DNA from: DASPPM01 sp052143835
GTDB taxonomy: Bacteria; Pseudomonadota; Alphaproteobacteria; JACZXZ01
Reading direction: 5' to 3'
DNA: 50,714 nt
Assembly: GCA_052143835.1 (NCBI GenBank)
Contig: JBKQRV010000165.1
Span: 1 to 50,714, forward strand
Shown piece after piece: positions 15,551-23,873 of the stretch (its first letter is position 1; each line of letters begins with the position of its first letter). The notes under the pieces are model-generated. The model had not been told where the DNA came from. It was given only the letters and a program-made list of their open reading frames with translations, and did no database searches. The position numbers and the translations under genes were made by a program.

Positions 15551-16240
15551 ATGAAAGCCGCCGTTATCGTCTTTCCTGCGTCGAACTGCGATCGCGACGT
15601 CAAGGAGGCGCTCGAGCGCACGCCGGGCATCACCCCGGTCATGGTCTGGCACAAGAGCACCGAGCTGCCCAAGGTCGACCTCATCGTCATCCCCGGCGGT
15701 TTCGCCTTCGGCGATTACCTGCGCGCGGGTGCGATGGCGGCGCACTCCCCCGTCATGTACGAGGTTCGCCGGCGCGCGGACCGAGGCACGCCGATCCTCG
15801 GCATCTGCAACGGCTTCCAGGTCTTGACCGAGGCCGGCCTCTTGCCGGGCGCCTTCCTGCAGAACGCCCGCCTCAAGTTCGTCTCCAAGGACGTCTTTTT
15901 GAGGGTCGAGACGAGCCAGAGCATCTTCACCAACAAGTACGAGGCGGGCCAGGCGCTGCGCATGCCGGTCGCCCATCACGAGGGCAATTATTACGCCGAT
16001 GAGGCGACGCTCAAGCGCCTCGATGACGGCGGCCAAATCGCCTTCCGCTACTGCAGCGAGACCGGCGAGGTGACGCCGGAAGCGAATCCCAACGGTGCGG
16101 CGCGCAACATCGCGGGCATCTTCAACGAGCAGAAGACCATCCTCGGCCTGATGCCGCATCCCGAGCGCCTGGCCGACCCCGCGCTTGGCGGCACCGACGG
16201 CAGGCCCCTTTTCGAGGCTCTCGCAGAGGCGCTCTCGTGA
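15551..16240 (+). CDS. purQ: FGAM synthase subunit PurQ (glutaminase)
   Basis: 229 residues, class I glutamine amidotransferase. Catalytic Cys is in GICNGFQVLTEAGLLPG; the His/Glu pair is in LMPHPERL near the C-terminus. The start MKAAVIVFPASNCDRD is the family N-terminus; an in-frame ATG six bases upstream is also possible. The stop overlaps the GTG start of purL by four bases. Confidence 0.96.
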   Translation: MKAAVIVFPASNCDRDVKEALERTPGITPVMVWHKSTELPKVDLIVIPGGFAFGDYLRAGAMAAHSPVMYEVRRRADRGTPILGICNGFQVLTEAGLLPGAFLQNARLKFVSKDVFLRVETSQSIFTNKYEAGQALRMPVAHHEGNYYADEATLKRLDDGGQIAFRYCSETGEVTPEANPNGAARNIAGIFNEQKTILGLMPHPERLADPALGGTDGRPLFEALAEALS

Positions 16241-18486
16241 GCGCTCCACTCTCCGGCAGTGCCGGCCGGAGCGAGCCCGAGGTCACCCCTGAGGTCGTCG
16301 CCCGGCACGGGCTCACGGAGGCGGAATACGAGATCGTGCTCGAGTCCCTCGGGCGCCAGCCGAGCCTGACCGAGCTCGGCATCTTCTCGGTCATGTGGAG
16401 CGAGCACTGCTCCTACAAATCCTCCAAGGTCTGGCTCAAGAAGCTGCCGACCAGCGGGCCGCAGGTGATCTGCGGGCCAGGCGAGAACGCCGGCGTCGTC
16501 TCGATCGGCGACGGCCAGGCGGTGGTCTTCAAGATCGAGAGCCACAATCACCCTTCCTTCATCGAGCCCTATCAAGGGGCTGCGACCGGCGTGGGCGGCA
16601 TCCTCCGCGACGTCTTCACCATGGGCGCGCGGCCGATCGCCAACCTGAACGCGCTCCGCTTCGGCGCGCCCGAGCACCCCAAGACACGCCACCTCGTAGC
16701 AGGCGTCGTCGCCGGCATCGGCGGCTACGGCAATTGCGTCGGCATTCCGACCGTGGGCGGGGAGTGCAATTTCCATTCCGCCTATAACGGCAACATCCTG
16801 GTCAACGCGATGACGGTCGGGTTGGCAGCCGCGGACCGCATCTTCTATTCGGCCGCGGCCGGCGTCGGCAATCCGGTCGTCTACGTCGGCTCCAAGACCG
16901 GACGCGACGGCATCCACGGCGCCACCATGGCGTCCGCCGAGTTCGACGAGCGCTCGGAGGAGAAGCGGCCGACCGTGCAGGTTGGCGATCCCTTCACCGA
17001 GAAGCTTCTCCTCGAGGCCTGCCTCGAGCTCATGGAGACCGACGCGATCGTCGCCATTCAAGACATGGGCGCCGCAGGCCTCACCTCGTCCTCGGTCGAG
17101 ATGGCCTCCAAGGGCGGGGTGGGCATCGAGCTCGAGCTCGACCGCGTGCCGGTGCGCGAGGCGGGCATGACGCCTTACGAGATCATGCTCTCCGAGAGCC
17201 AGGAGCGCATGCTCCTGGTGCTGAAGCCGGGGCGTGAGGAAGCCGCGCGCGCGGTCTTCGACAAGTGGGAGCTTGACTTCGCGGTGATCGGCCGCTTGAC
17301 CGAGAGCGGACGGCTCGTGCTCAGAATGGCGGGGGCCGTCGCTTGCGACATCCCGCTTGCTCCCCTCGTCAAGCGCGCGCCCGTCTATTCCCGCCCTTAC
17401 GTCAAGGCGAAGCCGCGACCCGAGCTGCGGCCCGAGAGCATCCCCTCCCCGCTCGCTCCGGCCGCGGCCTTGAAGCGGCTTCTCGCCTCGCCCGACCTCT
17501 CCAGCCGGCGCTGGATCTGGGAGCAGTATGACTCGACCGTCATGGCCGACACCGTGATCCGGCCCGGCGGCGACGCAGCACTCGTGCGCGTGCACGGCAC
17601 CCGGAAGGCCCTGGCGCTCACGACCGACTGCACGCCGCGCTACTGCTTGGCCGATCCCTACCAGGGCGGCGCCCAGGCGGTGGCCGAGGCCTATCGCAAC
17701 ATCACGGCGGTGGGGGCGACGCCGCTCGCCTTGACCGACAACATGAATTTCGGCAATCCGGAGCGGCCCGAAGTGATGGGCCAGTTCGCCGGCTGCATCG
17801 AGGGCATCGCGGCGGCCTGCTCGGCGCTCGCCTTTCCCGTCGTCTCGGGCAACGTGTCGCTCTACAACGAGACCCGCGGCGAGGCCATCCTGCCCACGCC
17901 CGTGATCGGCGGCGTGGGGCTCATCCACGACCTCGGCAAGGCCGTGCGCGTCGCCTTCCCCGCGGCCGGAGAGGCGGTCGTGCTCATCGGCAGGACCGCG
18001 GGCTGGCTCGGCGCCTCGATTTATCTCCGCGACATCCTCGGCCGCGAGGAGGGAGCCCCGCCTCCCGTCGATCTCTCGGCCGAGTTGAGACACGGCGCCT
18101 TCGTCCGCGCCATGATCGCATCGGGCATGGTGACCGCATGCCACGATCTCTCCGACGGCGGGCTTCTGGTGGCCCTCGCCGAGATGGCGATGGCGGGCAA
18201 GATGGGCTGCACCGTGACCCCGCCCGAGGGCGGCCCGCCGCTCCACGCCTGGCTCTTCGGCGAGGACCAGGGGCGCTATGTCGTCACCACGCGCATGCCC
18301 GACAAGCTCCTTGCCCGCGCCGGCGCTTCCGGGGTCGAGGCCAGGCTTCTCGGGCTGACCGGCGGCTCCGAATTGACAGTCGTGGGCAGCGGACCTATAT
18401 CGGTGGCCGAACTCGAGGACGCTCACGAATCCTGGTTCCCGTCCTTTATGGCCGGGCACGATGCGGGGCCGGACGAGGAGGCGTGA
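16237..18486 (+). CDS. purL: FGAM synthase subunit PurL (short form)
   Basis: 749 residues, the small PurL that needs PurS and PurQ. It converts FGAR to FGAM with ATP. Visible: the N-terminal YEIVLESLGRQPSLTELGIF, the ATP-binding MWSEHCSYKSSK, ESHNHPSFIEP, the GVGGILRDVFTMGARPIA signature, and a second AIRS-like half with GGDAALVRV and TACHDLSDGGLLVALAEMA. GTG start in the four-base overlap with purQ. A very long open frame on the opposite strand is a GC-composition artefact. Confidence 0.97.
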   Translation: MSAPLSGSAGRSEPEVTPEVVARHGLTEAEYEIVLESLGRQPSLTELGIFSVMWSEHCSYKSSKVWLKKLPTSGPQVICGPGENAGVVSIGDGQAVVFKIESHNHPSFIEPYQGAATGVGGILRDVFTMGARPIANLNALRFGAPEHPKTRHLVAGVVAGIGGYGNCVGIPTVGGECNFHSAYNGNILVNAMTVGLAAADRIFYSAAAGVGNPVVYVGSKTGRDGIHGATMASAEFDERSEEKRPTVQVGDPFTEKLLLEACLELMETDAIVAIQDMGAAGLTSSSVEMASKGGVGIELELDRVPVREAGMTPYEIMLSESQERMLLVLKPGREEAARAVFDKWELDFAVIGRLTESGRLVLRMAGAVACDIPLAPLVKRAPVYSRPYVKAKPRPELRPESIPSPLAPAAALKRLLASPDLSSRRWIWEQYDSTVMADTVIRPGGDAALVRVHGTRKALALTTDCTPRYCLADPYQGGAQAVAEAYRNITAVGATPLALTDNMNFGNPERPEVMGQFAGCIEGIAAACSALAFPVVSGNVSLYNETRGEAILPTPVIGGVGLIHDLGKAVRVAFPAAGEAVVLIGRTAGWLGASIYLRDILGREEGAPPPVDLSAELRHGAFVRAMIASGMVTACHDLSDGGLLVALAEMAMAGKMGCTVTPPEGGPPLHAWLFGEDQGRYVVTTRMPDKLLARAGASGVEARLLGLTGGSELTVVGSGPISVAELEDAHESWFPSFMAGHDAGPDEEA

Positions 18487-18489
18487 ACG

Positions 18490-18726
18490 ATGCCGATGGC
18501 GGCGAGCGAGATCGAGCGTCTCATCAAGGAGGCGCTGCCCGATGCAAGGGTGACGATCGAGGATTTGCGCGGCGACGGCGACCACTACGCGGCCCACGTG
18601 GTCTCCGCAGCCTTCAAGGGAAAGACCCGGGTGCAGCAGCATCAGCTCGTCTACCAGGCATTGCGCGGCCGCATGGGAAGCGAGCTCCATGCGCTCGCAT
18701 TGCAGACCTCGGCACCCGTCGACTGA
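18490..18726 (+). CDS. BolA/IbaG family iron metabolism protein
   Basis: 78 residues. BolA-like fold with the pattern ASEIERLIKEALPDARVTIEDLRGDGDHYAAHVVS and the conserved His in VQQHQLVYQAL that binds a 2Fe-2S cluster with a monothiol glutaredoxin. The glutaredoxin is the next gene, 60 bases downstream, which supports a functional pair. It follows purL by three bases. Confidence 0.92.
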   Translation: MPMAASEIERLIKEALPDARVTIEDLRGDGDHYAAHVVSAAFKGKTRVQQHQLVYQALRGRMGSELHALALQTSAPVD

Positions 18727-18786
18727 CAATTCCAGGCAACAAGCCCCAAGCAACAAGCCCCGAGCAACAAGCAAGGTGACCCGACC

Positions 18787-19125
18787 ATGGCCGACAACGA
18801 AGTGGCGGAGCAGATCCGCAAGGAGATCAGCGAGAACGAGGTGGTGCTCTTCATGAAGGGCACGCCCGTCTTCCCCCAGTGTGGCTTCTCGGCGGCGGTG
18901 GTGCAGGTGCTCAATCACCTGGGCGTCAAGTTCAAGGGGATCGACGTGCTGCAGGACCCCGAGATCCGCCAGGGCATCAAGGAATTCAGCAGCTGGCCCA
19001 CCATCCCGCAGCTTTTCGTCAAGGGCGAGTTCATCGGCGGCTGCGACATCGTGCGCGACATATTTCAGTCGGGCGAGCTCGCGACGGTGCTGAAGAGCCA
19101 CGGGGTCGAGACAAAGGCCGCCTAA
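18787..19125 (+). CDS. grxD: Monothiol glutaredoxin Grx4/GrxD
   Basis: 112 residues with the defining CGFS active site (FPQCGFSAAVVQVLNH, near residue 36) and the downstream SSWPTIPQLFVKGEFIGGCDI segment that binds glutathione. It carries 2Fe-2S clusters for transfer and iron sensing together with the BolA partner encoded just upstream. The 60-base gap between them contains three short AAGCAACAAGCCCC-like repeats. Confidence 0.95.
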   Translation: MADNEVAEQIRKEISENEVVLFMKGTPVFPQCGFSAAVVQVLNHLGVKFKGIDVLQDPEIRQGIKEFSSWPTIPQLFVKGEFIGGCDIVRDIFQSGELATVLKSHGVETKAA

Positions 19126-19166
19126 AGCCCTCGCGACATTTCCGCAGAGCGGCAGGTTTCGCCTCT

Positions 19167-19189
19167 GCCGCCGCTCAGGGTGCGGCGGC
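19167..19189. terminator. Hairpin in the convergent grxD / MutS-like gap
   Basis: GCCGCCGC (19167-19174) and GCGGCGGC (19182-19189) form a perfect 8-bp stem with a 7-base loop in the 208-base gap between convergent genes. There is no T-run, so termination is only a guess. The rest of the gap shows no gene. Confidence 0.35.
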
Positions 19190-19333
19190 GACGCTCATGC
19201 GCACTTGCCGGGCCGGCGGCACCACCCGCTGACCGAGGCGCTCGCCCGTCTTCAAGTCGCTCTCCCTCGGCCCTTCGCGCCCCTGCTGAGCGCTCGACTG
19301 GGTCATGGTGCCGCGCGAGACGACCCGCGCTGT

Positions 19334-20869
19334 TCAGACGCGCGCCGTCGGATTCTCGATCCCTCGATTGTCTTCTCCGACATCAAATATCTTGCTGTAC
19401 AAATCTTCCCCGTAACTCGTTTGCAACGGCTCGCCTTCGATCAATTTGAAGGTTCGTTCTCCGTCGGGCTTCCTCTCGGCCCTGAGGAAGATGGCGCCTT
19501 CCATTTTCCTGCCATGAAAGCCATGTGCGAATTCATATAGATGCGTAACGAAGAAAATCTTGATGCGTTCCTCCAATAAGGCACAGATTATCTGCCTCGC
19601 GATCTCCGAGCCTTCTCTTTCGTTTGTCGCGCCAAACGACTCGTTGAACAGAAATATGGAATTTGGCGTCACGTTGTCGACGATGTCGCTCATTCTGCCG
19701 AGCTCTTCATCGAGTTTCCCGCTCTCCATGGTAGCGTCTTCTTCCCGTTTGTAGTGCGTGAAAAGCCCGTCGCAGACGTTGGCGCAGAACGATTGAGCCG
19801 GCACAAACATGCCGCATTGCATCATCAATTGGGCGAGACCGATGCTCCGCAAAAACGTCGATTTGCCCCCCTGGTTGGCGCCCGTGATGATCACGAGGCC
19901 CTTGTTGTCCGCGCTCGCCTCGTTGCCCACAACTCTTTGCTCCAGACTTAAAGCCAGACAGACATCGTATAATCCTCGAAAAGAATGTCTCCGTTCCTCG
20001 CGAGCCACGGGGAGCGGAAAGCACACGGGCTCCCCCTTTTGGGCAAGTCGCCCGTGCAAGTTCAAACAACCGACGTAAAACGCCAGTTCGGTCCGCAACA
20101 TGCCGAAAAAGCTGAGAATATGATCGGTCGACTGGGCCAGCGCATTGGCGACGAGGTTGATCCCGCGGTCTCTTAATTCGGAGAGGGCCCTGGCTCCGGC
20201 TTCGTCGCGAGGATGAAGATAAAAGCTGTAAACCGGCGGCTTTCGCGCGAACATCCGCTCCATCCAGCCCTGCTTGCGGCCATGGGGCTTACGAAGGATG
20301 TAATCGCTGCCTTTATTGCCCTTTCCCAATCCGGCGCTGATCAAGACCCCGTCGCGGAATTTCAGTTGCCTGAGGTGATTTTGCACGCTGGCGAAATATT
20401 CATCACCCAGCTCTTTCTTGAGCATCGCGAAAAAGATCGTAAACCCCTCCGACTCGAATTTGTCGGCGTGCTGATCCGCGAGGCTTCTCAGTTTCTTGAG
20501 CATGCCCACGAACATCTGCAACGCCTCGATCGATCCATGCAGTATCCCGCCGGGATATCGGCTGCCAAATCCCCAATAATGCCTTCTCTGGCCTTCAATA
20601 GAGTCGACGGCGATATTGTAGACGTCTCTGACAATGGAAGCATTTTTCAGGCAGTCCCGGAGAATATCCTGGCGATACAGGATGGTGTCCAGATCGGTCG
20701 AACTGCACAAGATGGCCTTCCTCGCCACCTCGAACAAGAATTTGTCGCCGAGCGCCATGGCGTCGAACAGCGTGTTCAATTCCAGATCCTGTATCAGTGC
20801 CTGCTCGTTCGAAGGTACTTTCGCCTGCAGCTCGAAATCACGATCTCTATGCATCAGGAACGCCTTCAT
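19334..20869 (-). CDS. MutS-like ATPase, second of a tandem pair (511 aa)
   Basis: A MutS-family ABC-type ATPase that lacks the mismatch-recognition (MutS I) and connector domains. Residues 1-310 are a lever/clamp-like helical region; 320-460 form the ATPase domain. Visible: Walker A GANQGGKST (330-338), Walker B region SIFLFNESFGAT (404-415), and the FFVTH switch (439-443). Canonical MutS has Asp-Glu in Walker B; here it is Asn-Glu. The start at 20869 is fixed by a four-base ATGA overlap with the stop of the upstream partner. With no mismatch domain it is unlikely to act in ordinary mismatch repair. Its transcript is preceded by a fluoride riboswitch (22846-22893). Confidence 0.85.
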   Translation of the reverse strand: MKAFLMHRDRDFELQAKVPSNEQALIQDLELNTLFDAMALGDKFLFEVARKAILCSSTDLDTILYRQDILRDCLKNASIVRDVYNIAVDSIEGQRRHYWGFGSRYPGGILHGSIEALQMFVGMLKKLRSLADQHADKFESEGFTIFFAMLKKELGDEYFASVQNHLRQLKFRDGVLISAGLGKGNKGSDYILRKPHGRKQGWMERMFARKPPVYSFYLHPRDEAGARALSELRDRGINLVANALAQSTDHILSFFGMLRTELAFYVGCLNLHGRLAQKGEPVCFPLPVAREERRHSFRGLYDVCLALSLEQRVVGNEASADNKGLVIITGANQGGKSTFLRSIGLAQLMMQCGMFVPAQSFCANVCDGLFTHYKREEDATMESGKLDEELGRMSDIVDNVTPNSIFLFNESFGATNEREGSEIARQIICALLEERIKIFFVTHLYEFAHGFHGRKMEGAIFLRAERKPDGERTFKLIEGEPLQTSYGEDLYSKIFDVGEDNRGIENPTARV

Positions 20870-22401
20870 GATTCTAGGCGCTCCTTCAACCACTCGTACG
20901 TGAGCCGGTACTTCTCGGCGATCGAAATCGCATAGGCAAGTCCGTCGGCGGGCCTTCTCACAATCTTAAATGTCCGCAGTGCCGGGTTTTCGGGAACGAC
21001 CGTGCTGACCATGCTCACGGTTTTCTCGCTTAAAGAAGCCAGCTCATCCAGGAACGTTACGCAGACGCACAGCAAATCCAGCTGTATTATTTTCTCCATT
21101 ACCATCTTGCTCAGGAAAATCGCGTCCTGTAGCGTCGTAGAGGTGAAGATTTCATTCATTATGACAATGCTGTCCGCCGTGGCGTGGGTTAAAATGTCGT
21201 GAATTCTGACGAGGTCATCCTCAAGTTTCCCGCGAAGAGTTTTGATGTCTTCTTCCTTCTCGAAATGCGTGAAGAGTCTGTCGAACGGGAACAGTTGCGC
21301 TCGCGTACCGGGGACGGGACAGCCAAGGCTCGCGAGATAATGCAGCTGGCCGAAGGTGCGGGCGAAGGTCGTCTTACCCCCCTGGTTCGGGCCGGAGACG
21401 ACGATGATGCGCTCCCGATCCTTGAGGTGAAAGTCGTTGCAAACGACGGTAGCGAGCTCGCCGACGAGCTTGCCGGCGAGCGCCAGGTCGAAACCCTGAT
21501 AGTCGTAGACCTCCTTGCATGCCCGGGCGATGCGCGGATAACAGAAATTCAATCCCCCTTTCTTGAAGAGGGCGATATGCTCCAGATAGGCGATGTAGAA
21601 TTCTATCTCCCTGTCGAACGTGCCTATCGCCCCGTCCAGATAATCGCCGTTCTTTGCGCAATAATCATCGAGGCTTGAAAATATCTCCGGATATAATTGG
21701 GCTACGAAATCCAGCGCCTTCGCTTCGATATGGTTCATCTCCGGCCAGTTGGGGAATTTGACCGAGTAGTCTTTGACCGCGCCCTGTTTGAATTTCTCGA
21801 ACGTTTTCTCGACATCGGCGCTGTAATCGATCTCTGATTCACATTTGCGAACCTTGAGGCCGTTATCCTTTATGAGTACGCAGTATTTTACGGTGGACAG
21901 ATCGGCCTTAAGCTTTCTCGTTTCCGCCAGAAGCGAGGTGAAACGGCCGTATTCGGCATAGCTCGTCAAATACCCGCGGAAGGCCAAGAAGCCGCGCGAC
22001 TTCAAATCTGCAAGGGTCAAATCGTGCGCGAGGCAATTAACCGCGTCGCAATAAATTTCCACCGCGTCCAAAAACCAGCTTTCCTTCTGATATTTGTAGC
22101 GGAGCTTGTCCGCCTGGACGAGATGTTCGCGCATTGCGCGCATTCTTTGGGCAAACGATTTTACGTGCTTAAACAGAATGTCATTTTCGAGATCCCGCAT
22201 GATTTCATGGCGATACGCGAGCGCATCGATATCGTTCAAAGACGCATAAAAGAAAGGCTTTAAGTCGTATTCCTCCTTGCCGGCCGTGATGGCGTCGATC
22301 ACCTGATCGAGATTTAGATCGACAAAAAAGACGGGCGCATCGTGCGTTTCTTTGTTTGTGCCGTCTTGAGGCCTCGGAAATAGTATGCTGTGGAAGGCCA
22401 C
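20866..22401 (-). CDS. MutS-like ATPase, first of a tandem pair (511 aa)
   Basis: Partner of the gene at 19334-20869 and, with the start chosen here, the same length. N-terminal FHSILFPRPQDG and DLNLDQVIDAITAGKEEYDL characterise this MutS-like subfamily; helical clamp region to about 320; Walker A GPNQGGKTTF (337-346); Walker B region SIVIMNEIFTSTT (411-423), again Asn-Glu rather than Asp-Glu. No mismatch-recognition domain. The frame is open to 22548, but the GTG at 22401 gives the N-terminus I expect; no Shine-Dalgarno sequence helps decide. The two proteins probably form a heterodimer, as MutS-family ATPases work as dimers with composite sites. That is inference. Confidence 0.82.
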   Translation of the reverse strand: MAFHSILFPRPQDGTNKETHDAPVFFVDLNLDQVIDAITAGKEEYDLKPFFYASLNDIDALAYRHEIMRDLENDILFKHVKSFAQRMRAMREHLVQADKLRYKYQKESWFLDAVEIYCDAVNCLAHDLTLADLKSRGFLAFRGYLTSYAEYGRFTSLLAETRKLKADLSTVKYCVLIKDNGLKVRKCESEIDYSADVEKTFEKFKQGAVKDYSVKFPNWPEMNHIEAKALDFVAQLYPEIFSSLDDYCAKNGDYLDGAIGTFDREIEFYIAYLEHIALFKKGGLNFCYPRIARACKEVYDYQGFDLALAGKLVGELATVVCNDFHLKDRERIIVVSGPNQGGKTTFARTFGQLHYLASLGCPVPGTRAQLFPFDRLFTHFEKEEDIKTLRGKLEDDLVRIHDILTHATADSIVIMNEIFTSTTLQDAIFLSKMVMEKIIQLDLLCVCVTFLDELASLSEKTVSMVSTVVPENPALRTFKIVRRPADGLAYAISIAEKYRLTYEWLKERLES

Positions 22402-22784
22402 GGTGCTTAAGCCGATTCGCGGCCCATCTCTAACGGACAACGGCGAATCGTCTTCACCGAAAGCCTTGCCGTGGCCGCTCGAGCCGGATTCGGTTCCGTG
22501 CAACGGGCGCAGCTTATCGGTAGTGTCTCGTGGAGCCGATCCGCCCACCGTTCAAGCCCTCTAACTGCACAACATCGGCGACAGCGTCTCCGGAGGAAGC
22601 GCCGTTTCGAGCCCTTGGGCTCGGTCAACGGTCCGACAGCTCATGTCCGCCTCCCAGCTCGCGACTATGTTCTCGAATGCCCGACCCCGAAAGCGCTCGG
22701 ATTTAAGGCCGCGGCGCGGGCTCACGCTCCAGCCGCATCTAACAGCACTTCCTCCGCGAACTGCTTTAGGCCCTTCGCCGAAGC
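22402..22784 (-). other. Leader between the riboswitch terminator and the MutS-like pair
   Basis: About 380 bases of transcribed leader without a supported gene. The frame of the first MutS-like protein remains open to 22548, but the extra 49 residues are low-complexity and not family-like. I see no second aptamer or terminator here. Confidence 0.4.
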
Positions 22785-22813
22785 AATAAAAAACCCACCG
22801 CAAGCGGTGGGTT
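22785..22813 (-). terminator. Intrinsic terminator of the minus-strand fluoride riboswitch
   Basis: Read on the minus strand: AACCCACCGC, loop TT, GCGGTGGGTT, then TTTTATTG, a 10-bp stem followed by a U-run. It lies 33 bases downstream of the aptamer. An upstream copy of GCGGTGGG (complement of 22825-22832) can pair with the first terminator strand (CCCACCGC, complement of 22804-22811) instead, which would act as an antiterminator. Confidence 0.92.
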
Positions 22814-22845
22814 AGCCAAGCACTCCCACCGCGTCTTTCCAACGC

Positions 22846-22893
22846 AGCAGGAGTCATCAGCCTCAACGGCAATGATTGGGGGACTCCATCCCG
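22846..22893 (-). promoter_or_regulatory. Fluoride riboswitch (crcB motif) controlling the MutS-like pair
   Basis: On the minus strand the aptamer reads GGGAUGGAGUCCCCC, then CAAUCAUUGCC, loop GUUGA, GGCUGAUGACUCCUGC. It has all elements of the crcB motif: stem P1 GGAGU/ACUCC, stem P3 GCC/GGC, the pseudoknot GGG with CCC, and the conserved GAUG and GGCUGAUG words. Known fluoride riboswitches activate genes when fluoride is high. A -10-like CTATAG at 22905-22910 lies directly upstream, placing the transcript start near the aptamer. P1 strand ACUCC can pair instead with GGAGU (22822-22826), freeing the downstream terminator. Confidence 0.9.
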
Positions 22894-23082
22894 GTAGCCC
22901 GGGCCTATAGCACCAATTCCCCGAAAATTCACCTGTGAAAAGCGTTGAAGGAAGTCTCCTGGAATCCTCGGGCCTCCTCAGCGACCGATGATCACCATCA
23001 GAACGGCGTTTCCCATGTGCTTTCCGCGTCGCTCGAGCCACCGTCCGCGCTGGCGAGCCGGCTGAAGTTTCACTTTTTCCTA

Positions 23083-23148
23083 TTACCTTTACGAAGTAAC
23101 CCCTGCGATGATTCGTGAAATTGATTTCATTTGTAAAGTAGGTAATTT
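23083..23148 (+). promoter_or_regulatory. Candidate promoter and operator of the HxlR gene
   Basis: An AT-rich patch in a GC-rich region. TTGATT (23121-23126) and TAATTT (23143-23148), 16 bases apart, form a plausible promoter. Upstream, TTAC-N9-GTAA (23083-23099) is an imperfect dyad of the kind bound by HxlR/MarR dimers, and GTAAAGTAGGTAA overlaps the promoter. Autoregulation is inferred. Confidence 0.4.
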
Positions 23149-23231
23149 TATGTAATTAAATAACGCACTTTAAGCCGGCGCGGCGCCGCTCACCACTTCG
23201 CCCGCTTGCCTCGCGCCAAGGAGAAATGGCG

Positions 23232-23624
23232 ATGTCCGTTAAAACCGCGGTGGGCAGCTGTCCGATGGACAGCGTGCTGCGCACCTTGATGGGGCCCTGG
23301 ACCACTTACATCCTGTGGATTCTGCGTTCCGAGGGAGCGCAGCGCTTCGGCGAGCTCAAACGCAAGGTGGCGGGGGTTTCCGCCAAGGTGCTGACCGAAC
23401 GCCTGCGCGGGCTCGAGTCGGCTGGACTCATTCTGCGTCACTACGAGCCGACCATCCCGCCTCGGGTCAGCTACTCGCTCGCCGCGCGCGGCAACGAGCT
23501 CTCGCCCATTCTCGACGCGATCAACGAGGTCGCCCTCAAATGGGCGGCGGAGGACAGCGCGCGCGCGACGCACGAGCAGCACCAAATCGCCGCCGGCGAA
23601 GCGCGCGCGAGCCGGCCGTCTTAG
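23232..23624 (+). CDS. HxlR family winged-helix regulator
   Basis: 130 residues. The HxlR signature CPMDSVLRTLMGPWTTYILWIL is near the N-terminus, followed by RFGELKRKVAGVSAKVLTERLRGLESAGLI and the wing RVSYSLAARG. The N-terminal Cys in the CPM motif is the position that senses thiol or electrophile stress in several HxlR proteins. AAGGAG lies eight bases before this ATG but only about two before the ATG at 23226, so I prefer 23232. It is divergent from the MutS-like operon and directly upstream of the second fluoride riboswitch. Confidence 0.9.
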   Translation: MSVKTAVGSCPMDSVLRTLMGPWTTYILWILRSEGAQRFGELKRKVAGVSAKVLTERLRGLESAGLILRHYEPTIPPRVSYSLAARGNELSPILDAINEVALKWAAEDSARATHEQHQIAAGEARASRPS

Positions 23625-23630
23625 CAGCGC

Positions 23631-23659
23631 TTGAAGCGGATCGCGCGTTTCGCTAGGCT
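23631..23659 (+). promoter_or_regulatory. Promoter of the second fluoride riboswitch
   Basis: TTGAAG (23631-23636) and TAGGCT (23654-23659) are separated by exactly 17 bases. Transcription would start near 23666, three bases before the aptamer, as is usual for riboswitch leaders. Confidence 0.55.
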
Positions 23660-23668
23660 CGCGCTTCT

Positions 23669-23718
23669 AAGGGGATGGAGTCCCCCAAAACCGCCCGCCA
23701 GGGCTGATGACTCCTGCC
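23669..23718 (+). promoter_or_regulatory. Fluoride riboswitch (crcB motif) upstream of a 113-aa gene
   Basis: Aptamer GGGGAUGGAGUCCCCC, AAAACC, GCCC-GCCA-GGGC, UGAUGACUCCUGCC. Pseudoknot GGGG/CCCC, P1 GGAGU/ACUCC and P3 GCCC/GGGC are all present, with the conserved GAUG and GGCUGAUG. The P1 3' strand is also part of an alternative 11-bp hairpin (23711-23721 with 23730-23740, one U-G pair), the hallmark of an expression platform. A further hairpin near 23807-23855 precedes the coding start. No U-run terminator is evident, so control could be translational or Rho-dependent. Confidence 0.88.
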
Positions 23719-23873
23719 GCGCGAGGGAACGCGGCGGGAGCTGCTTCGCGCCCTCCGTCGGGCGGGATGATCTCCTGCCCTCCTCCTGAGCGCCTTGATT
23801 GGCAGCACGACGGACCGTCTGGCGCGCCGGGCGCCTTGCACGGTCCGCGTCGTCAAGTAGGACGAGAGCCGGA

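Noticed and set aside
16048..19101. A 1017-codon open frame on the minus strand opposite purL and its neighbours
   Set aside because: It runs antisense across purQ, purL, bolA and grxD, has no family pattern and reads as His/Arg/Asp-rich low-complexity; long antisense frames are usual in GC-rich genes.
19334..22401. Calling the MutS-like genes mismatch repair MutS
   Set aside because: They lack the N-terminal mismatch-recognition domain with its Phe-x-Glu motif and are too short.
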